Positions 54,999-63,543 of a stretch of DNA of 64,000 bases are shown piece after piece. Position 1 is the stretch's first letter. Each line of letters opens with the position of its first letter. This DNA comes from Methylobacterium radiodurans (lineage in GTDB: Bacteria; Pseudomonadota; Alphaproteobacteria; Rhizobiales; Beijerinckiaceae): NCBI RefSeq assembly GCF_003173735.1, contig NZ_CP029551.1, forward strand, positions 2,752,001 through 2,816,000, given 5' to 3'. The position numbers were made by a program, and so were the translations under genes. Under the pieces are notes generated by a model. The model was not told the DNA's origin and ran no database searches. It saw only the letters and a list, made by a program, of their open reading frames with translations.

Positions 54999-56311
54999 GC
55001 GCGGCCAGGGACGCGGTCGGCGGCGGGCGGGCGCTGGCGCTGATCGACGGCAACTCCTTCTACTGCTCGTGCGAGCGCGTGTTCGACCCGAAGCTCGCGG
55101 GCGTGCCCGTCATCGTGCTCTCGAACAACGACGGTTGCGCCATCGCCCGCACGGCCGAGGCGAAGGCGCTCGGCATCCGCCTGGGCGACCCCTTCTTCAA
55201 GATCCGGGAGATGTGCCGGGCACAGGGCGTGCGGGTGTTCTCCTCGAACTACACGCTCTACGGCGACATGAGCGCCCGCACCAATGCGGTGTACCGGGAC
55301 TTCTCGCCCCGCGTGGAGATCTACTCCATCGACGAGAGCTTCCTCGACTTCTCCGACGTGCGGGCGGACCGGCGCGTCGAGCTCGCCCGGGACCTGCACG
55401 CCACGGTCCGCGCCTGGACCGGGATCCCGACCTGCGTGGGCATCGGCCCGACCAAGACGCTCGCCAAGCTCGCCAACCACATCGCGAAGACGGTGCCGGA
55501 CCTCGAAGGGGTGTGCGACCTGAGCGACCCGGTGGCCTACGACCACTGGCTCTGCCGAATCTCGGTCTCGGAGGTCTGGGGCATCGGCCGCGCCTCGCTC
55601 GCCAAGCTCGAGGCGCTCGGCGTCGACACGGTGGCGGACCTGCGCGATCTCGACCCGCGGCCCGTGCGAAAGGCGATGACGGTGGTGGGCGAGCGCATCA
55701 TCCACGAGCTGCGGGGGCTGGCCTGCTTGCCGCTCGAGATGATGCCGGCCCAGCGCAAGGGCTGCGCAGTCACCCGCTCGTTCTCGCGCCGGATCACCGA
55801 CCGGACCGAACTGGAGCAGGCGGTCTCGACGCACGCGACGCGGCTCGGGGAGAAACTGCGCCGCGGCGGACTCGCGACCAACCACGTCAGCGTCTTCTAC
55901 CACACGAGCGAGCACGACCGGGGCGACCCGATGCGTTCGGTCTCCACGACCGTCACGCTGCCGGAGGCCACCAGCGATTCGCTGGTGCTGATCAAGGCCG
56001 CGCTGCTGGGCGTCGCCAAGACATGGCGCGAGCCGGATGAGCGGCCGTGGCGCTACAGCAAGGCCGGCGTCATCACCACCGACCTCATGCGTCTGGAGGA
56101 TAGCCCGCGGGCACTGATCGGGCAGATGGATCGGGAGCGCTCGGGCCCGCTGATGGCGGCGATTGACACCTGCAACGCCCGCTGGGGCGCGGGCGCCGTC
56201 GTGCCGGCCCGGGCCGGCGTGCTGGAGAAGCGGGATTGGAACACGAAGTTCAAGATGCGGACGCCGCGCTACACGACGCAGGTCAGCGAGCTACCCGTTG
56301 CGATGGCTTAG
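54995..56311 (+). CDS. umuC: Translesion DNA polymerase V catalytic subunit UmuC
   Basis: 438 residues, Y-family polymerase. Catalytic residues appear in [16 protein letters not shown] (first Asp) and [13 protein letters not shown] (Asp-Glu). A helix-hairpin-helix region ([20 protein letters not shown]) and a little-finger domain follow, with a C-terminal part ending SELPVAMA typical of UmuC. ATGA overlap with umuD. It gives mutagenic lesion bypass after SOS induction and is a frequent passenger on plasmids and phages. Confidence 0.95.
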   Translation: MSAARDAVGGGRALALIDGNSFYCSCERVFDPKLAGVPVIVLSNNDGCAIARTAEAKALGIRLGDPFFKIREMCRAQGVRVFSSNYTLYGDMSARTNAVYRDFSPRVEIYSIDESFLDFSDVRADRRVELARDLHATVRAWTGIPTCVGIGPTKTLAKLANHIAKTVPDLEGVCDLSDPVAYDHWLCRISVSEVWGIGRASLAKLEALGVDTVADLRDLDPRPVRKAMTVVGERIIHELRGLACLPLEMMPAQRKGCAVTRSFSRRITDRTELEQAVSTHATRLGEKLRRGGLATNHVSVFYHTSEHDRGDPMRSVSTTVTLPEATSDSLVLIKAALLGVAKTWREPDERPWRYSKAGVITTDLMRLEDSPRALIGQMDRERSGPLMAAIDTCNARWGAGAVVPARAGVLEKRDWNTKFKMRTPRYTTQVSELPVAMA

Positions 56312-56556
56312 ACGGGTCCTCCCTGGTGGCCGGCCTCGAAGGCCGCCACCAGCACGGCGATGCCCTGCTCATCCAGGACTGTGGATCCGAAACCTGTGCC
56401 GACCCTCAGCCACGGCTTCAGCCCGTCGGCCGGAGGGGTGCGGGACGCGATAATCGCCGCCCGGAGGGTCGGGTAGGGCACCCGGCCTTCCTGTGTGCTC
56501 GCCGGCGGCTTCGCTGGCGGACGGAGCCAGATCAGGGCGATATCCCTCAGCGCCAT
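56308..56556 (-). CDS. Hypothetical small protein
   Basis: 82 residues, with [48 protein letters not shown] resembling small Methylobacterium mobile-element proteins. GGAG precedes the ATG by six bases. It is convergent with umuC, overlapping by four bases. Function unknown. Confidence 0.5.
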   Translation of the reverse strand: MALRDIALIWLRPPAKPPASTQEGRVPYPTLRAAIIASRTPPADGLKPWLRVGTGFGSTVLDEQGIAVLVAAFEAGHQGGPV

Positions 56557-56566
56557 AGTGGCTCCC

Positions 56567-56722
56567 TCACGCCTTCTCCGGCCGACCCATCAGGATCGCC
56601 GTGCGGAGCATCGTGCGCCGCCAGCCCTTCCCCGTCGCGGGATCGGCCAGGATCCCCGGCGCGGTCGGATGGGCGGCGATCGCGGCGTCCACATCCTCTC
56701 TGGTGAGCGCCTTCGCCCTCAC
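56567..56722 (-). CDS. Possible small protein upstream of the 56308 gene
   Basis: About 51 residues from a GTG at 56722: KALTREDVDAAIAAHPTAPGILADPATGKGWRRTMLRTAILMGRPEKA. The internal coding pattern is good, but the start is unclear because no ribosome site was found. It would be the first of two genes on the minus strand. Confidence 0.35.
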   Translation of the reverse strand: MRAKALTREDVDAAIAAHPTAPGILADPATGKGWRRTMLRTAILMGRPEKA

Positions 56723-57138
56723 GAGGTCACAGGGGTCTTGGCGTTTAGCACAAGCTCTCGCCCGCCCCGGTCCTCTGTGTCGCTCACACCCTACCCCGAC
56801 GATCTCGAATCGGGTGCCGTGCCCGGGATGGCGAACACGTTGCACGGAGGAGCAGGCCGCGCGCAACCGGCGGCGTGGATTTGTCGGCGGGTTCAGCAGC
56901 TCACCTCAGCTCCACTATGTAACTGAGCATATGAAGAGGCTGCGGGGACTGCATTCTGCAGCTTCCCAAGCACGCCCGGCAGCACACGTAATGGGACCGT
57001 TGTCTACTAAGTTGTGGACAACGCCCCTCGCATCAACTGTGACTTTTGTGCTACTATCATTGAATTTATGCATGTGAAGCCTTGCTGGAATCACAGTAAT
57101 CTGCTGAGTTGAAATCTGATGAATGATGGGTGGCTGTC
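56723..57138. other. Gap with AT-rich promoter region
   Basis: About 415 bases. Base composition drops sharply toward 57,000-57,130. An imperfect inverted repeat GTTGTC/GACAAC (57,000-57,026) sits there and could be an operator. No supported gene. Confidence 0.4.
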
Positions 57139-57576
57139 ATGCTCTTCATTTATATAGATCTAATCGAAAAATTACTGAAATACCTCAAAACTTTTGCCGA
57201 TAAGCAGACGGCGGCGCAGCCACCCTCTGCTACGCCAACTCCGGAGTCTACGGTAGCGCAGCCGGCATCCACTCCTAGGGCACCGTCTGCAGCAGCTGTC
57301 GAAGAGTCTCATATTGCACGTAATAATCTTAGAGCCGAATTTCCGTTAGATATTGACGTTACACCGCAGCAAAGATCCAAAGATCAGGAGCTGGAAATTT
57401 TCGTAACAGAACTTGTAAGAAGCAAGCGCAATAGAGGAAAAAAAGTATCTGGTAAAATATATCGGAATGGAGGTAGAGTGCTGGTATACGGTCCTGTATG
57501 GCTAAATAATATTTTGTGGGGCGAGGTTTTTGACCAGTTCGGAAGGGATTATGAAATCGAAAAAGTTGGAGGGTGA
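57139..57576 (+). CDS. AT-rich protein of unknown function
   Basis: 145 residues. An N-terminal hydrophobic helix (LFIYIDLIEKLLKYLKTF) is followed by a P/T/A/S-rich linker and a C-terminal domain with ELEIFVTELVRSKRNRGKKVSGKIYRNGGRVLVYGPVWLNNILWGEVFDQFG. No family is recognised. Low GC marks it as foreign to the host. Its end overlaps the Shine-Dalgarno region of the lipoprotein gene, so the two form an operon. A GTG at 57130 is an alternative start. Confidence 0.6.
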   Translation: MLFIYIDLIEKLLKYLKTFADKQTAAQPPSATPTPESTVAQPASTPRAPSAAAVEESHIARNNLRAEFPLDIDVTPQQRSKDQELEIFVTELVRSKRNRGKKVSGKIYRNGGRVLVYGPVWLNNILWGEVFDQFGRDYEIEKVGG

Positions 57577-57578
57577 CA

Positions 57579-58379
57579 ATGAGCTGCTCACGATGCATCA
57601 GTAGGCTCGTTGCATTTATTTCAGCGACCGCCGCCTGTCCCTTGATTGGCGGTTGTGTGAATACCGTCCCTGCCTTCGATGTTCCCTACAGGCGAGTTTC
57701 TGAGACTGAGACTGCGCCTACTGTTGCCTCTATCGTGCAGCGTATTCGCTGCGAACTGGTTGAAATCGCCGGCGGGGATGGAACAGAGCTGGATCGAGTG
57801 CAGATTATTGAGCAGGATATTCAGGCAGTTGTAGAGTTGAGCTTGTCGGTAACGCAAGATGGCAAGGTGGCGCCAGCATTCTCGTTTATTCAGGCGCCTC
57901 TCACCTTTGCGACAGGTTTTTCTTATGAGCGCTCAAGAGAGCAAAATTTCACAACATACCTTACTTTTTCGCTTGCAGAGCTTAGTCAGACCAGACTCAA
58001 CGATAATTGTAAGCTACCAGCCGATACGAATTTATCAGGAACACTCGGTCTCAAACATTTTTTTGCAATGAAAAATACGGCGGGACCGTTCAAAGTTTGG
58101 AGCAAGGATGGACCAACCGGGGTGTTCGGCGGTTCAATTACCTTTACTGTCGATGCACAGCTCACTGCCACAGGGCCGACTTGGAAACTAACCACTTTCG
58201 AAGGTCCTGGCTCGTTATTAAGCGCATCTAACAAAAATGTGGATCGTCTCACGTTTGGATTCGTACGAGGGCCAAAAGCGGGAAGGGCGAGAGCACAGGT
58301 TGAGGCGTTCAGCGTAATTAATAGCGTGAGACAAAACCAGATTGCAAATTCTTTGCAGATCCTGGCAAATTCCCGTTAA
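57579..58379 (+). CDS. Putative lipoprotein of unknown function
   Basis: 266 residues. An N-terminal signal with a lipobox-like LIGGC (around residue 27) points to an outer-membrane or inner-membrane lipoprotein. The mature part is beta-rich (LSLSVTQDGKVAPAFSFIQAPLTFATGFSYERSREQNFTTYLTFSL and GSITFTVDAQLTATGPTWKLTTFEG) without a recognised family. GGAGGG precedes the ATG by five bases. Lower GC than the host, like the preceding gene; surface exclusion or immunity roles are possible but unproven. Confidence 0.65.
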   Translation: MSCSRCISRLVAFISATAACPLIGGCVNTVPAFDVPYRRVSETETAPTVASIVQRIRCELVEIAGGDGTELDRVQIIEQDIQAVVELSLSVTQDGKVAPAFSFIQAPLTFATGFSYERSREQNFTTYLTFSLAELSQTRLNDNCKLPADTNLSGTLGLKHFFAMKNTAGPFKVWSKDGPTGVFGGSITFTVDAQLTATGPTWKLTTFEGPGSLLSASNKNVDRLTFGFVRGPKAGRARAQVEAFSVINSVRQNQIANSLQILANSR

Positions 58380-58482
58380 GAAAATCTATAAGTTCGATCA
58401 TTTTGAATAAGCTAACCGCCCGTCCAAGCCCGTAGTCGCTTGTCGTAGAGCCAGCGGTGCAGGCGGTATGAGAGCGGGTCGG

Positions 58483-58722
58483 TCATCGGCTGGTGCTCCT
58501 CTCTGGCCGCTCAGCGTGACGCACGCCCTGGCTCTGGTAGGTCTCCAGCGCCGGAAGCGCGCGGGCCCGGATGATCGCGATTGCCTCTCGGAGCGCCTGG
58601 GCGCGGATCTCGCAGGCCGCGGCCTCAATGCCGCGACCTGCGGCCCGGTGCCCGGCCTGCAGCGCCTCGGTGGCGGCGAGCCGCCGCTTGGTGATTAGTG
58701 AGATGGGTGCACGTGAAGACAC
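58483..58722 (-). CDS. Possible hypothetical helical protein
   Basis: 79 residues, one long helix (LAATEALQAGHRAAGRGIEAAACEIRAQALREAIAIIRARALPALETYQSQGV), resembling recurring small phage-region proteins. The GTG start is uncertain and has no ribosome site. It overlaps weak open frames on the other strand. Confidence 0.35.
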   Translation of the reverse strand: MSSRAPISLITKRRLAATEALQAGHRAAGRGIEAAACEIRAQALREAIAIIRARALPALETYQSQGVRHAERPERSTSR

Positions 58723-58801
58723 GCGCCAACTTTGCACAGGGATCTATGGTTGCGCGGAGCCCGGGACCACGATCCAGCCCTAGACGACCGGCGCGCCATC
58801 C

Positions 58802-58835
58802 TGGTAGTTCCCGCTGGTTCGGCGAACCAGGAACC
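58802..58835. other. Candidate integrase arm-type site (right)
   Basis: TGGTAGTT followed by a short stem CTGGTTC...GAACCAG resembles the sequence at 38848-38883 beside attL (TGGTAGTT, then CCTCTGGTT...AACCAGAGG). Similar sequences near both ends are expected for arm-type integrase or accessory-factor sites. Confidence 0.4.
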
Positions 58836-58925
58836 GTGAACGGGGCCGGAACATCAGGCCCTTTTGCCGGAACGGCTCGGAGGAGAAATCCAATGATTTC
58901 CGTGCGTTCCACCCTGGGAAGATCA

Positions 58926-58973
58926 TTGACATGGTAGGGGTCACAGGTTCGATCCCTGTCGCGCCCACCATCA
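58926..58973. repeat. attR, 48-bp core repeat (right)
   Basis: Identical to 38777-38824. It is the displaced original 3' half of tRNA-Val, without a 5' half, and is followed by the host terminator. Confidence 0.96.
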
Positions 58974-58999
58974 CGATGCTCGTGATGGTCAAGAAAACG

Positions 59000-59026
59000 G
59001 CCCCCTTCTCGGGGGCTTTTTCTTTT
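59000..59026 (+). terminator. Original tRNA-Val terminator, displaced 20 kb
   Basis: GCCCCC / GGGGGC stem followed by TTTTTCTTTTT. It lies behind attR, preceded by a small ACCATCACGA hairpin that starts in the CCA end of the repeat. It must have terminated tRNA-Val before the element inserted. Confidence 0.85.
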
Positions 59027-59210
59027 TCGGGACCATCGAAGTAGGCGCTTTCGCGCGCTGTCGGCATGGCCTGAGCCTAGGGATGGCGGCACCGGACCGG
59101 TTCGGATCGCGCCACCCTACCTTGCCCAGGATCGGGCGACGGCTCCCTGCGACCCTAGGGACTCAGAGAACCATCGTTGTCATACGCTCGGTCCCGACGA
59201 GGCGGGGACA

Positions 59211-59444
59211 TCAATCCTTTGCCGGAGGCGTCGGATCGAACTCGGCCGCAACCAAGGCGGCGTCCAGCGCTTCGGCATGAAGCGGGACCTTGGGCAGGAT
59301 CGCCCGCTCGTGATGCGATCGGCTGAGCCGAGCCAACTCGGCCACGGGATCTGCATCGTCGATGATGTGGGACGACGCGCTCGTGGCGCGGTGGATGCAG
59401 GCCTCCATGCCATCGATAGGAGCGGGCTCAAGGTTCCGTGTCAT
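59211..59444 (-). CDS. Hypothetical small protein
   Basis: 77 residues, acidic, soluble (MTRNLEPAPIDGMEACIHRATSASSHIIDDADPVAELARLSRSHHERAILPKVPLHAEALDAAL). The codon pattern is good, but there is no family. It lies in chromosomal sequence next to attR. Confidence 0.5.
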   Translation of the reverse strand: MTRNLEPAPIDGMEACIHRATSASSHIIDDADPVAELARLSRSHHERAILPKVPLHAEALDAALVAAEFDPTPPAKD

Positions 59445-60263
59445 CAGTGTTCCAACTGCGGACTGCCAAACCCAGACCTGTCGTGACGGCTGGCCTTCGG
59501 CGCACTCGACTGTTGCGCCTCCAGGCTGCAACACGCCAATCAAGCATCCGTGAAATTGACCCTGATGCGGGACGTCTCCACCGGCTCACGGTTATCAGCG
59601 TGTGGGCGTTATCCCGGAGCTGCATTGACTTCGGCGGAGCGGAATCTTGATCACCGGCACGAGCATCTCACGCACGGCATCGGCAGGCATTCTCCATGGC
59701 TTGCATCTCCTGCGGCGACTGGGGCCCTCGATGCGCGGAGGCGGTGCGCCGCGAGGCCGATAGCGCTCTTTCGCGGGCTCGACGGTGTCCACGCTTCCAG
59801 ACGAGCAGAACTCGTCCGCTCGTCGAGGCTGCCCATGGTCCGGCCGGTACGCGCAAGGTCCGGAGGGATCCGTCCAGGTCCGGGATCGTTGTGACACGCT
59901 ACCTTGCAAAGAGACGGATGACATCTGCAAACCACAGGAGATGTCCTCGTGGCAGAGGACATTCACCCGTTCACACGCGATGTTCCGGAGGCGATGCTCC
60001 ACGATCTGCGCCGCCTGCTCGGATGGACGCGCTGGCCCGATCGGCGAACCTGCGACATCATGCTGTCCGGTATGACGATGGGATGTGCCGATCTTGATGC
60101 GCCGGAGAAGACCCCGGTGAGCGAGCGCAAGCCGGTCGATGCCGTCGCGCGGCTCCACGAATGAGGCGGGCGGCGGTCGCGTGCCGGCGACCGCGGACGT
60201 CCCCTCGATGCACGCAAGCCCCGTCCGGGTACCGGACCGGCCTCAGAACGGATCGAGCCCACG
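59445..60263. other. Gene-debris region
   Basis: About 820 bases with no intact gene. It includes the epoxide hydrolase N-terminal fragment at 59949. Other open frames are short and inconsistent. It looks like decayed sequence beside the insertion site. Confidence 0.5.
59949..60060 (+). pseudogene. Epoxide hydrolase N-terminal remnant
   Basis: VAEDIHPFTRDVPEAMLHDLRRLLGWTRWPDRRT follows a CAGGAG ribosome site and matches the EHN (epoxide hydrolase N-terminal) domain, in which F-x-V/D-VPEA-L-DLRRRL-x-x-TRWPD is characteristic. The similarity ends after about 35 residues, and the alpha/beta hydrolase domain is absent. It is a truncated relic. Confidence 0.6.
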
Positions 60264-61031
60264 ATGCGGATCAAGGACCACGTCTTTCTCGTCACGGGTG
60301 CGGGCTCGGGCCTCGGCGCGGCCGTCGTCCGGCGGCTGGCAGAGGGGGGCGGCCGCGTCGTCGTCGCCGATGTCGCCGAGGAGGCGGGCCGGCGCGTCGT
60401 CGCGGAGATCGGCGCGAGCGCCCGCTTCGCGCGGACGGACGTCACCGACGCAGATCAGGGCGCCTCAGCCGTGCGGCTCGCCCTCGACGCGTTTGGGCAT
60501 CTGCACGGTCTCGTGAACTGCGCGGGCATAGCCCCGAGCGAGCGGGTGCTGGGCCGCACCGGCCCGCACGCGCTGGAGAGCTTCGCCCGGGCGGTCGGCG
60601 TCAACCTCGTCGGAACCTTCAACATGATCCGCCTGGCCGCCGACGCGATCGCGAAGGAGGAGCCGGGCGCCGACGGGGAGCGCGGTGTCATCGTCAATAC
60701 CGCGTCGATCGCGGCCTTCGACGGCCAGATCGGGCAGGCCGCCTACGCGGCCTCGAAGGGGGGCGTGGCGGCCCTTACCCTCCCGGTCGCTCGCGAGCTG
60801 GCGCGCTTCGGCATCCGCGTCGTCACGATCGCCCCCGGCATCTTCGAGACGCCCATGATGGCCGGGATGCCTCCGGAGGTTCAGGCGAGCCTCGCGGACG
60901 GCGTGCCGTTCCCCAAGCGCCTCGGGCACCCAGCCGAGTTCGCCGCCCTCGTCGAGCATGTCTGCACGAACACCATGCTGAACGGCGAGACCATCCGCCT
61001 CGACGGCGCCCTGCGCATGGCGCCCCGATGA
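60264..61031 (+). CDS. SDR-family 3-hydroxyacyl-CoA dehydrogenase-like oxidoreductase
   Basis: 255 residues. The Rossmann motif is [18 protein letters not shown] is the NNAG-equivalent, and the YAASK (Y-x-x-x-K) catalytic pair is in [30 protein letters not shown] is characteristic of the HSD10/type II 3-hydroxyacyl-CoA dehydrogenase group, which fits the neighbouring thiolase. It would oxidise (S)-3-hydroxyacyl-CoA with NAD+. Its stop overlaps the first possible start of the thiolase. Confidence 0.88.
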   Translation: MRIKDHVFLVTGAGSGLGAAVVRRLAEGGGRVVVADVAEEAGRRVVAEIGASARFARTDVTDADQGASAVRLALDAFGHLHGLVNCAGIAPSERVLGRTGPHALESFARAVGVNLVGTFNMIRLAADAIAKEEPGADGERGVIVNTASIAAFDGQIGQAAYAASKGGVAALTLPVARELARFGIRVVTIAPGIFETPMMAGMPPEVQASLADGVPFPKRLGHPAEFAALVEHVCTNTMLNGETIRLDGALRMAPR

Positions 61032-61057
61032 ATCCCTCCATCCCGAAAGGATCCCGG

Positions 61058-62248
61058 ATGCGCGACCAAGACCCCATCGTCATCGTCGGATCGGCCAGGA
61101 CACCCATCGGGGGATTCCAGGGCGACCTCGGCACGCTCGCCGCACCGGATCTCGGGGCGGCCGCCATACGGGCGGCGGTCGAGCGGGCGGGCCTGCCCGC
61201 GCAGGCCGTGGAGGAGGTGGTCTTCGGCTGCGTCCTCTCCGCCGGCCAGGGTCAGGCTCCGGCCCGGCAGGCCGCGCTCGGCGCCGGCCTGCCGCTCTCG
61301 ACCGGTGCGACGACCGTCAACAAGATGTGCGGCTCCGGCATGAAGGCCGCCATGCTCGCCCACGACCTGCTGCGGGCCGGCAGCGCCGCCATCGCGGTGG
61401 CCGGCGGCATGGAGAGCATGAGCAACGCGCCCTACCTGCTCGACCGGGCGCGGGCGGGCTACCGCATGGGCCACGGCCGCGTCGTCGATCACATGTTCCT
61501 CGACGGCCTGGAGGACGCCTACGACCGGGGCAGCCTGATGGGTGCCTTCGCGGAGGATTGCGCCCAGAGTTATCAGTTCACCCGCCAGGCACAGGACGCC
61601 TTCGCGCTGACCTCCCTGACGCGGGCGCAGAGGGCGCAGGCGGAAGGGTTCTTCGCGCGCGAGATCGCGCCGATCACGGTCGGCGCGGGCAAGGCCCAGC
61701 GTACCGTGGCTGCCGACGAGCAGCCGGGCAAGGCGCGGCCGGAGAAGATCCCGTCCCTGAAGCCGGCCTTCCGCGAGGGGGGCACGGTCACCGCCGCCAA
61801 CGCGTCCTCGATCTCGGACGGGGCCGCGGCCCTGGTGATGATGCGTCGATCGGAGGCGGAGCGGCGCGAGCTCGCGCCGCTCGCCGCGATCGTCGGGCAC
61901 GCGACGCATGCCGACGCCCCGAACCGCTTCCCGACGGCACCGGTAGGCGCGCTGCGCAAGCTCTCCGAGAGCATCGGCTGGGACCTGGCCGAGGTCGACC
62001 TGTTCGAGATCAATGAGGCCTTCGCCGTCGTGGCGATGGCCGCGATGCACGATCTGGATCTACCCGCCGACAAGGTGAACGTCCACGGCGGCGCCTGCGC
62101 GCTCGGGCATCCGATCGGAGCGTCCGGTGCCCGGGTCGTCGTCACCCTTCTCGCGGCGCTCGAATCCTACGGGCTCAAGCGGGGCATCGCCGCGCTCTGC
62201 ATCGGCGGCGGCGAGGCGACGGCACTCGCCGTCGAGCGGATGAGCTGA
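61058..62248 (+). CDS. Acetyl-CoA acetyltransferase / thiolase
   Basis: 396 residues. Active-site cysteine is in NKMCGSGMKA, the GMESMSNAPYLL loop is of the acetyl-CoA acetyltransferase type, and HGGACALGHPIGASGAR holds the catalytic His with the nearby Cys. Condenses or cleaves acetoacetyl-CoA type substrates; with the SDR it forms the end of a beta-oxidation-like or polyhydroxyalkanoate-like route. The ATG at 61058 has an AAAGGA ribosome site; an earlier ATG at 61028 is in frame. Confidence 0.92.
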   Translation: MRDQDPIVIVGSARTPIGGFQGDLGTLAAPDLGAAAIRAAVERAGLPAQAVEEVVFGCVLSAGQGQAPARQAALGAGLPLSTGATTVNKMCGSGMKAAMLAHDLLRAGSAAIAVAGGMESMSNAPYLLDRARAGYRMGHGRVVDHMFLDGLEDAYDRGSLMGAFAEDCAQSYQFTRQAQDAFALTSLTRAQRAQAEGFFAREIAPITVGAGKAQRTVAADEQPGKARPEKIPSLKPAFREGGTVTAANASSISDGAAALVMMRRSEAERRELAPLAAIVGHATHADAPNRFPTAPVGALRKLSESIGWDLAEVDLFEINEAFAVVAMAAMHDLDLPADKVNVHGGACALGHPIGASGARVVVTLLAALESYGLKRGIAALCIGGGEATALAVERMS

Positions 62249-62269
62249 TCCCGTCCCGGCCGTCGCCCG

Positions 62270-63286
62270 TCACCGCTCCGTGGCGCGTTCGGGCACGAGG
62301 CGGTTGATCACGCTGTAGTTCACCGCCGTCCAGAACTCGGACACGTCCGGGTCGGCAAGCTCGGCCTCCGCCGCCTCGATGGCCGCGTAATCGGCGGTGA
62401 CGAGGTAGTCCTCGACATCGTTCAGGCTGGCGAAGGAGAGGACGGAGATGCCGTCGATCTTCGAGCCCTCCGGATCGTCCTGGGTCGAGCCGAAGGGATG
62501 CAACTGGGCATAGCGCCGGACGAACTCCGTCGTCGCCGGCTGTCCGACGACGAGGTCGCCATGCTCCGAGAGCCAGCGCGCCTGGAACTCCCCGCGGGAC
62601 AGGTCCGGCCGGCGGCGGTGGATCTTCACCAGACTCACCGGATCGCGGTGCCGCGCGCTCGGGATGAGGATGTACTCGCGCGCGATCTCGCGGGTGACCA
62701 TCCGGAACGCCGTGCGCTCGTCCGCGATGATCCGCTCGGCGTACTGCTCCTGGCCGAGCACCGCCTCGATGTCCTCCTCCGCGCCGTAGGCGATGTAGGC
62801 GAACCCGTCCCAGCTCGGGCGGCGGTAGGCCGGCACGCGCGCGGCCGGGTCGTGGACGAGCTTGCCGTCCGCTTCGACCATGGCCCTGTAGGGCGGCCGG
62901 GAGGCGGAGGAGGGGCCCGAGGCGATCCGGTGCACTTGGTCGTAGCGCAGCACCCGGTCGTTCGAAGTGCCGGGCTCCGCGTAGGCGAATTTGGGCCCGT
63001 GGACCTTGCGCCAGTATTCGTCCCAGTGCTCGAAGGCGCGGTTCGGGTCCGGCTCCAGGGCGAGTGCCGAGGGGTGCCGGTCCGGATGGGTGACCTCCCG
63101 GCCGGCGGGGCCGACGCCCGAACCGGCATCGCGCGGGCGCTCGTCGTCGGGCGTCGCGTCGGTGCGCGAGACGAAGGTCGGCGTCACGATGAGCGGCCTG
63201 GTGGTCGTGCCGACGACGCGCCCTTGCGGGGGCCGTTGCAGCAGGTCGGAGCGCGCGAGATCGGGCGCGTCGGGCTTGGCGATCAT
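62270..63286 (-). CDS. EthD-domain-containing protein
   Basis: 338 residues with two ferredoxin-like alpha/beta barrel EthD units. The first is recognisable at FEHWDEYWRKVHGPKFAY (about 85-105), the second at RRRPDLSRGEFQARWLSEHGDLVV (about 225-250). EthD proteins assist ether or aromatic degradation, usually without known catalysis. A 70-residue disordered N-terminus precedes them. It is convergent with the thiolase gene and divergent from the following secreted protein. Confidence 0.82.
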   Translation of the reverse strand: MIAKPDAPDLARSDLLQRPPQGRVVGTTTRPLIVTPTFVSRTDATPDDERPRDAGSGVGPAGREVTHPDRHPSALALEPDPNRAFEHWDEYWRKVHGPKFAYAEPGTSNDRVLRYDQVHRIASGPSSASRPPYRAMVEADGKLVHDPAARVPAYRRPSWDGFAYIAYGAEEDIEAVLGQEQYAERIIADERTAFRMVTREIAREYILIPSARHRDPVSLVKIHRRRPDLSRGEFQARWLSEHGDLVVGQPATTEFVRRYAQLHPFGSTQDDPEGSKIDGISVLSFASLNDVEDYLVTADYAAIEAAEAELADPDVSEFWTAVNYSVINRLVPERATER

Positions 63287-63543
63287 GGATCCTCCCAGGA
63301 TCGGAGATAAGCCGCACGCCTCGGAATGGTTCGCGAGGCGGCCGAACGCGCCCGTGCCCGTGGCGGACGCGCGGCATGCCAGCCCGGGCCCGACGCCTGC
63401 AGGGCGGTCCGGATTGACCTTTTAAATTACATGCGTCATTTATATAGGCGAAGCGCGGACCGGGCATCGCGATCGGCGAGACCGGACAGAGACGCGGGCG
63501 GCCGGATACCGGCCCCACCCAATAATCCGTCGGAGACAACGCC
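63287..63543. promoter_or_regulatory. Divergent promoter region
   Basis: Between the EthD gene and the exported protein gene. It contains the AT-rich stretch TTTAAATTACATGCGTCATT, which is unusual in this GC-rich sequence and likely holds promoter elements for one or both genes. Confidence 0.5.

Larger units (their letters stand above)
38777..58973. mobile_element. Integrative element / degenerate prophage in tRNA-Val
   Basis: A 48-bp perfect direct repeat bounds about 20.1 kb with phage genes, clearly mixed base composition and a tyrosine integrase next to the left repeat. Recognisable modules, left to right: integrase, excisionase-like gene and XRE regulator; a packaging/capsid/tail block (Nu1-like, S49 protease, tail chaperone, tape measure with lysozyme); then cargo (three-gene AT-rich operon, KTSC protein, umuDC, lipoprotein pair). 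Large terminase, portal, major capsid and tail tube genes are absent, so it is either a defective prophage or a satellite that needs a helper phage. Confidence 0.92.

Noticed and set aside
58780..59067. Open frame containing the sequence GATGIEPVTPTMS on the minus strand
   Set aside because: It is antisense to the tRNA-Val 3' half at attR. This peptide is a well-known artefact of translating tRNA genes backwards.
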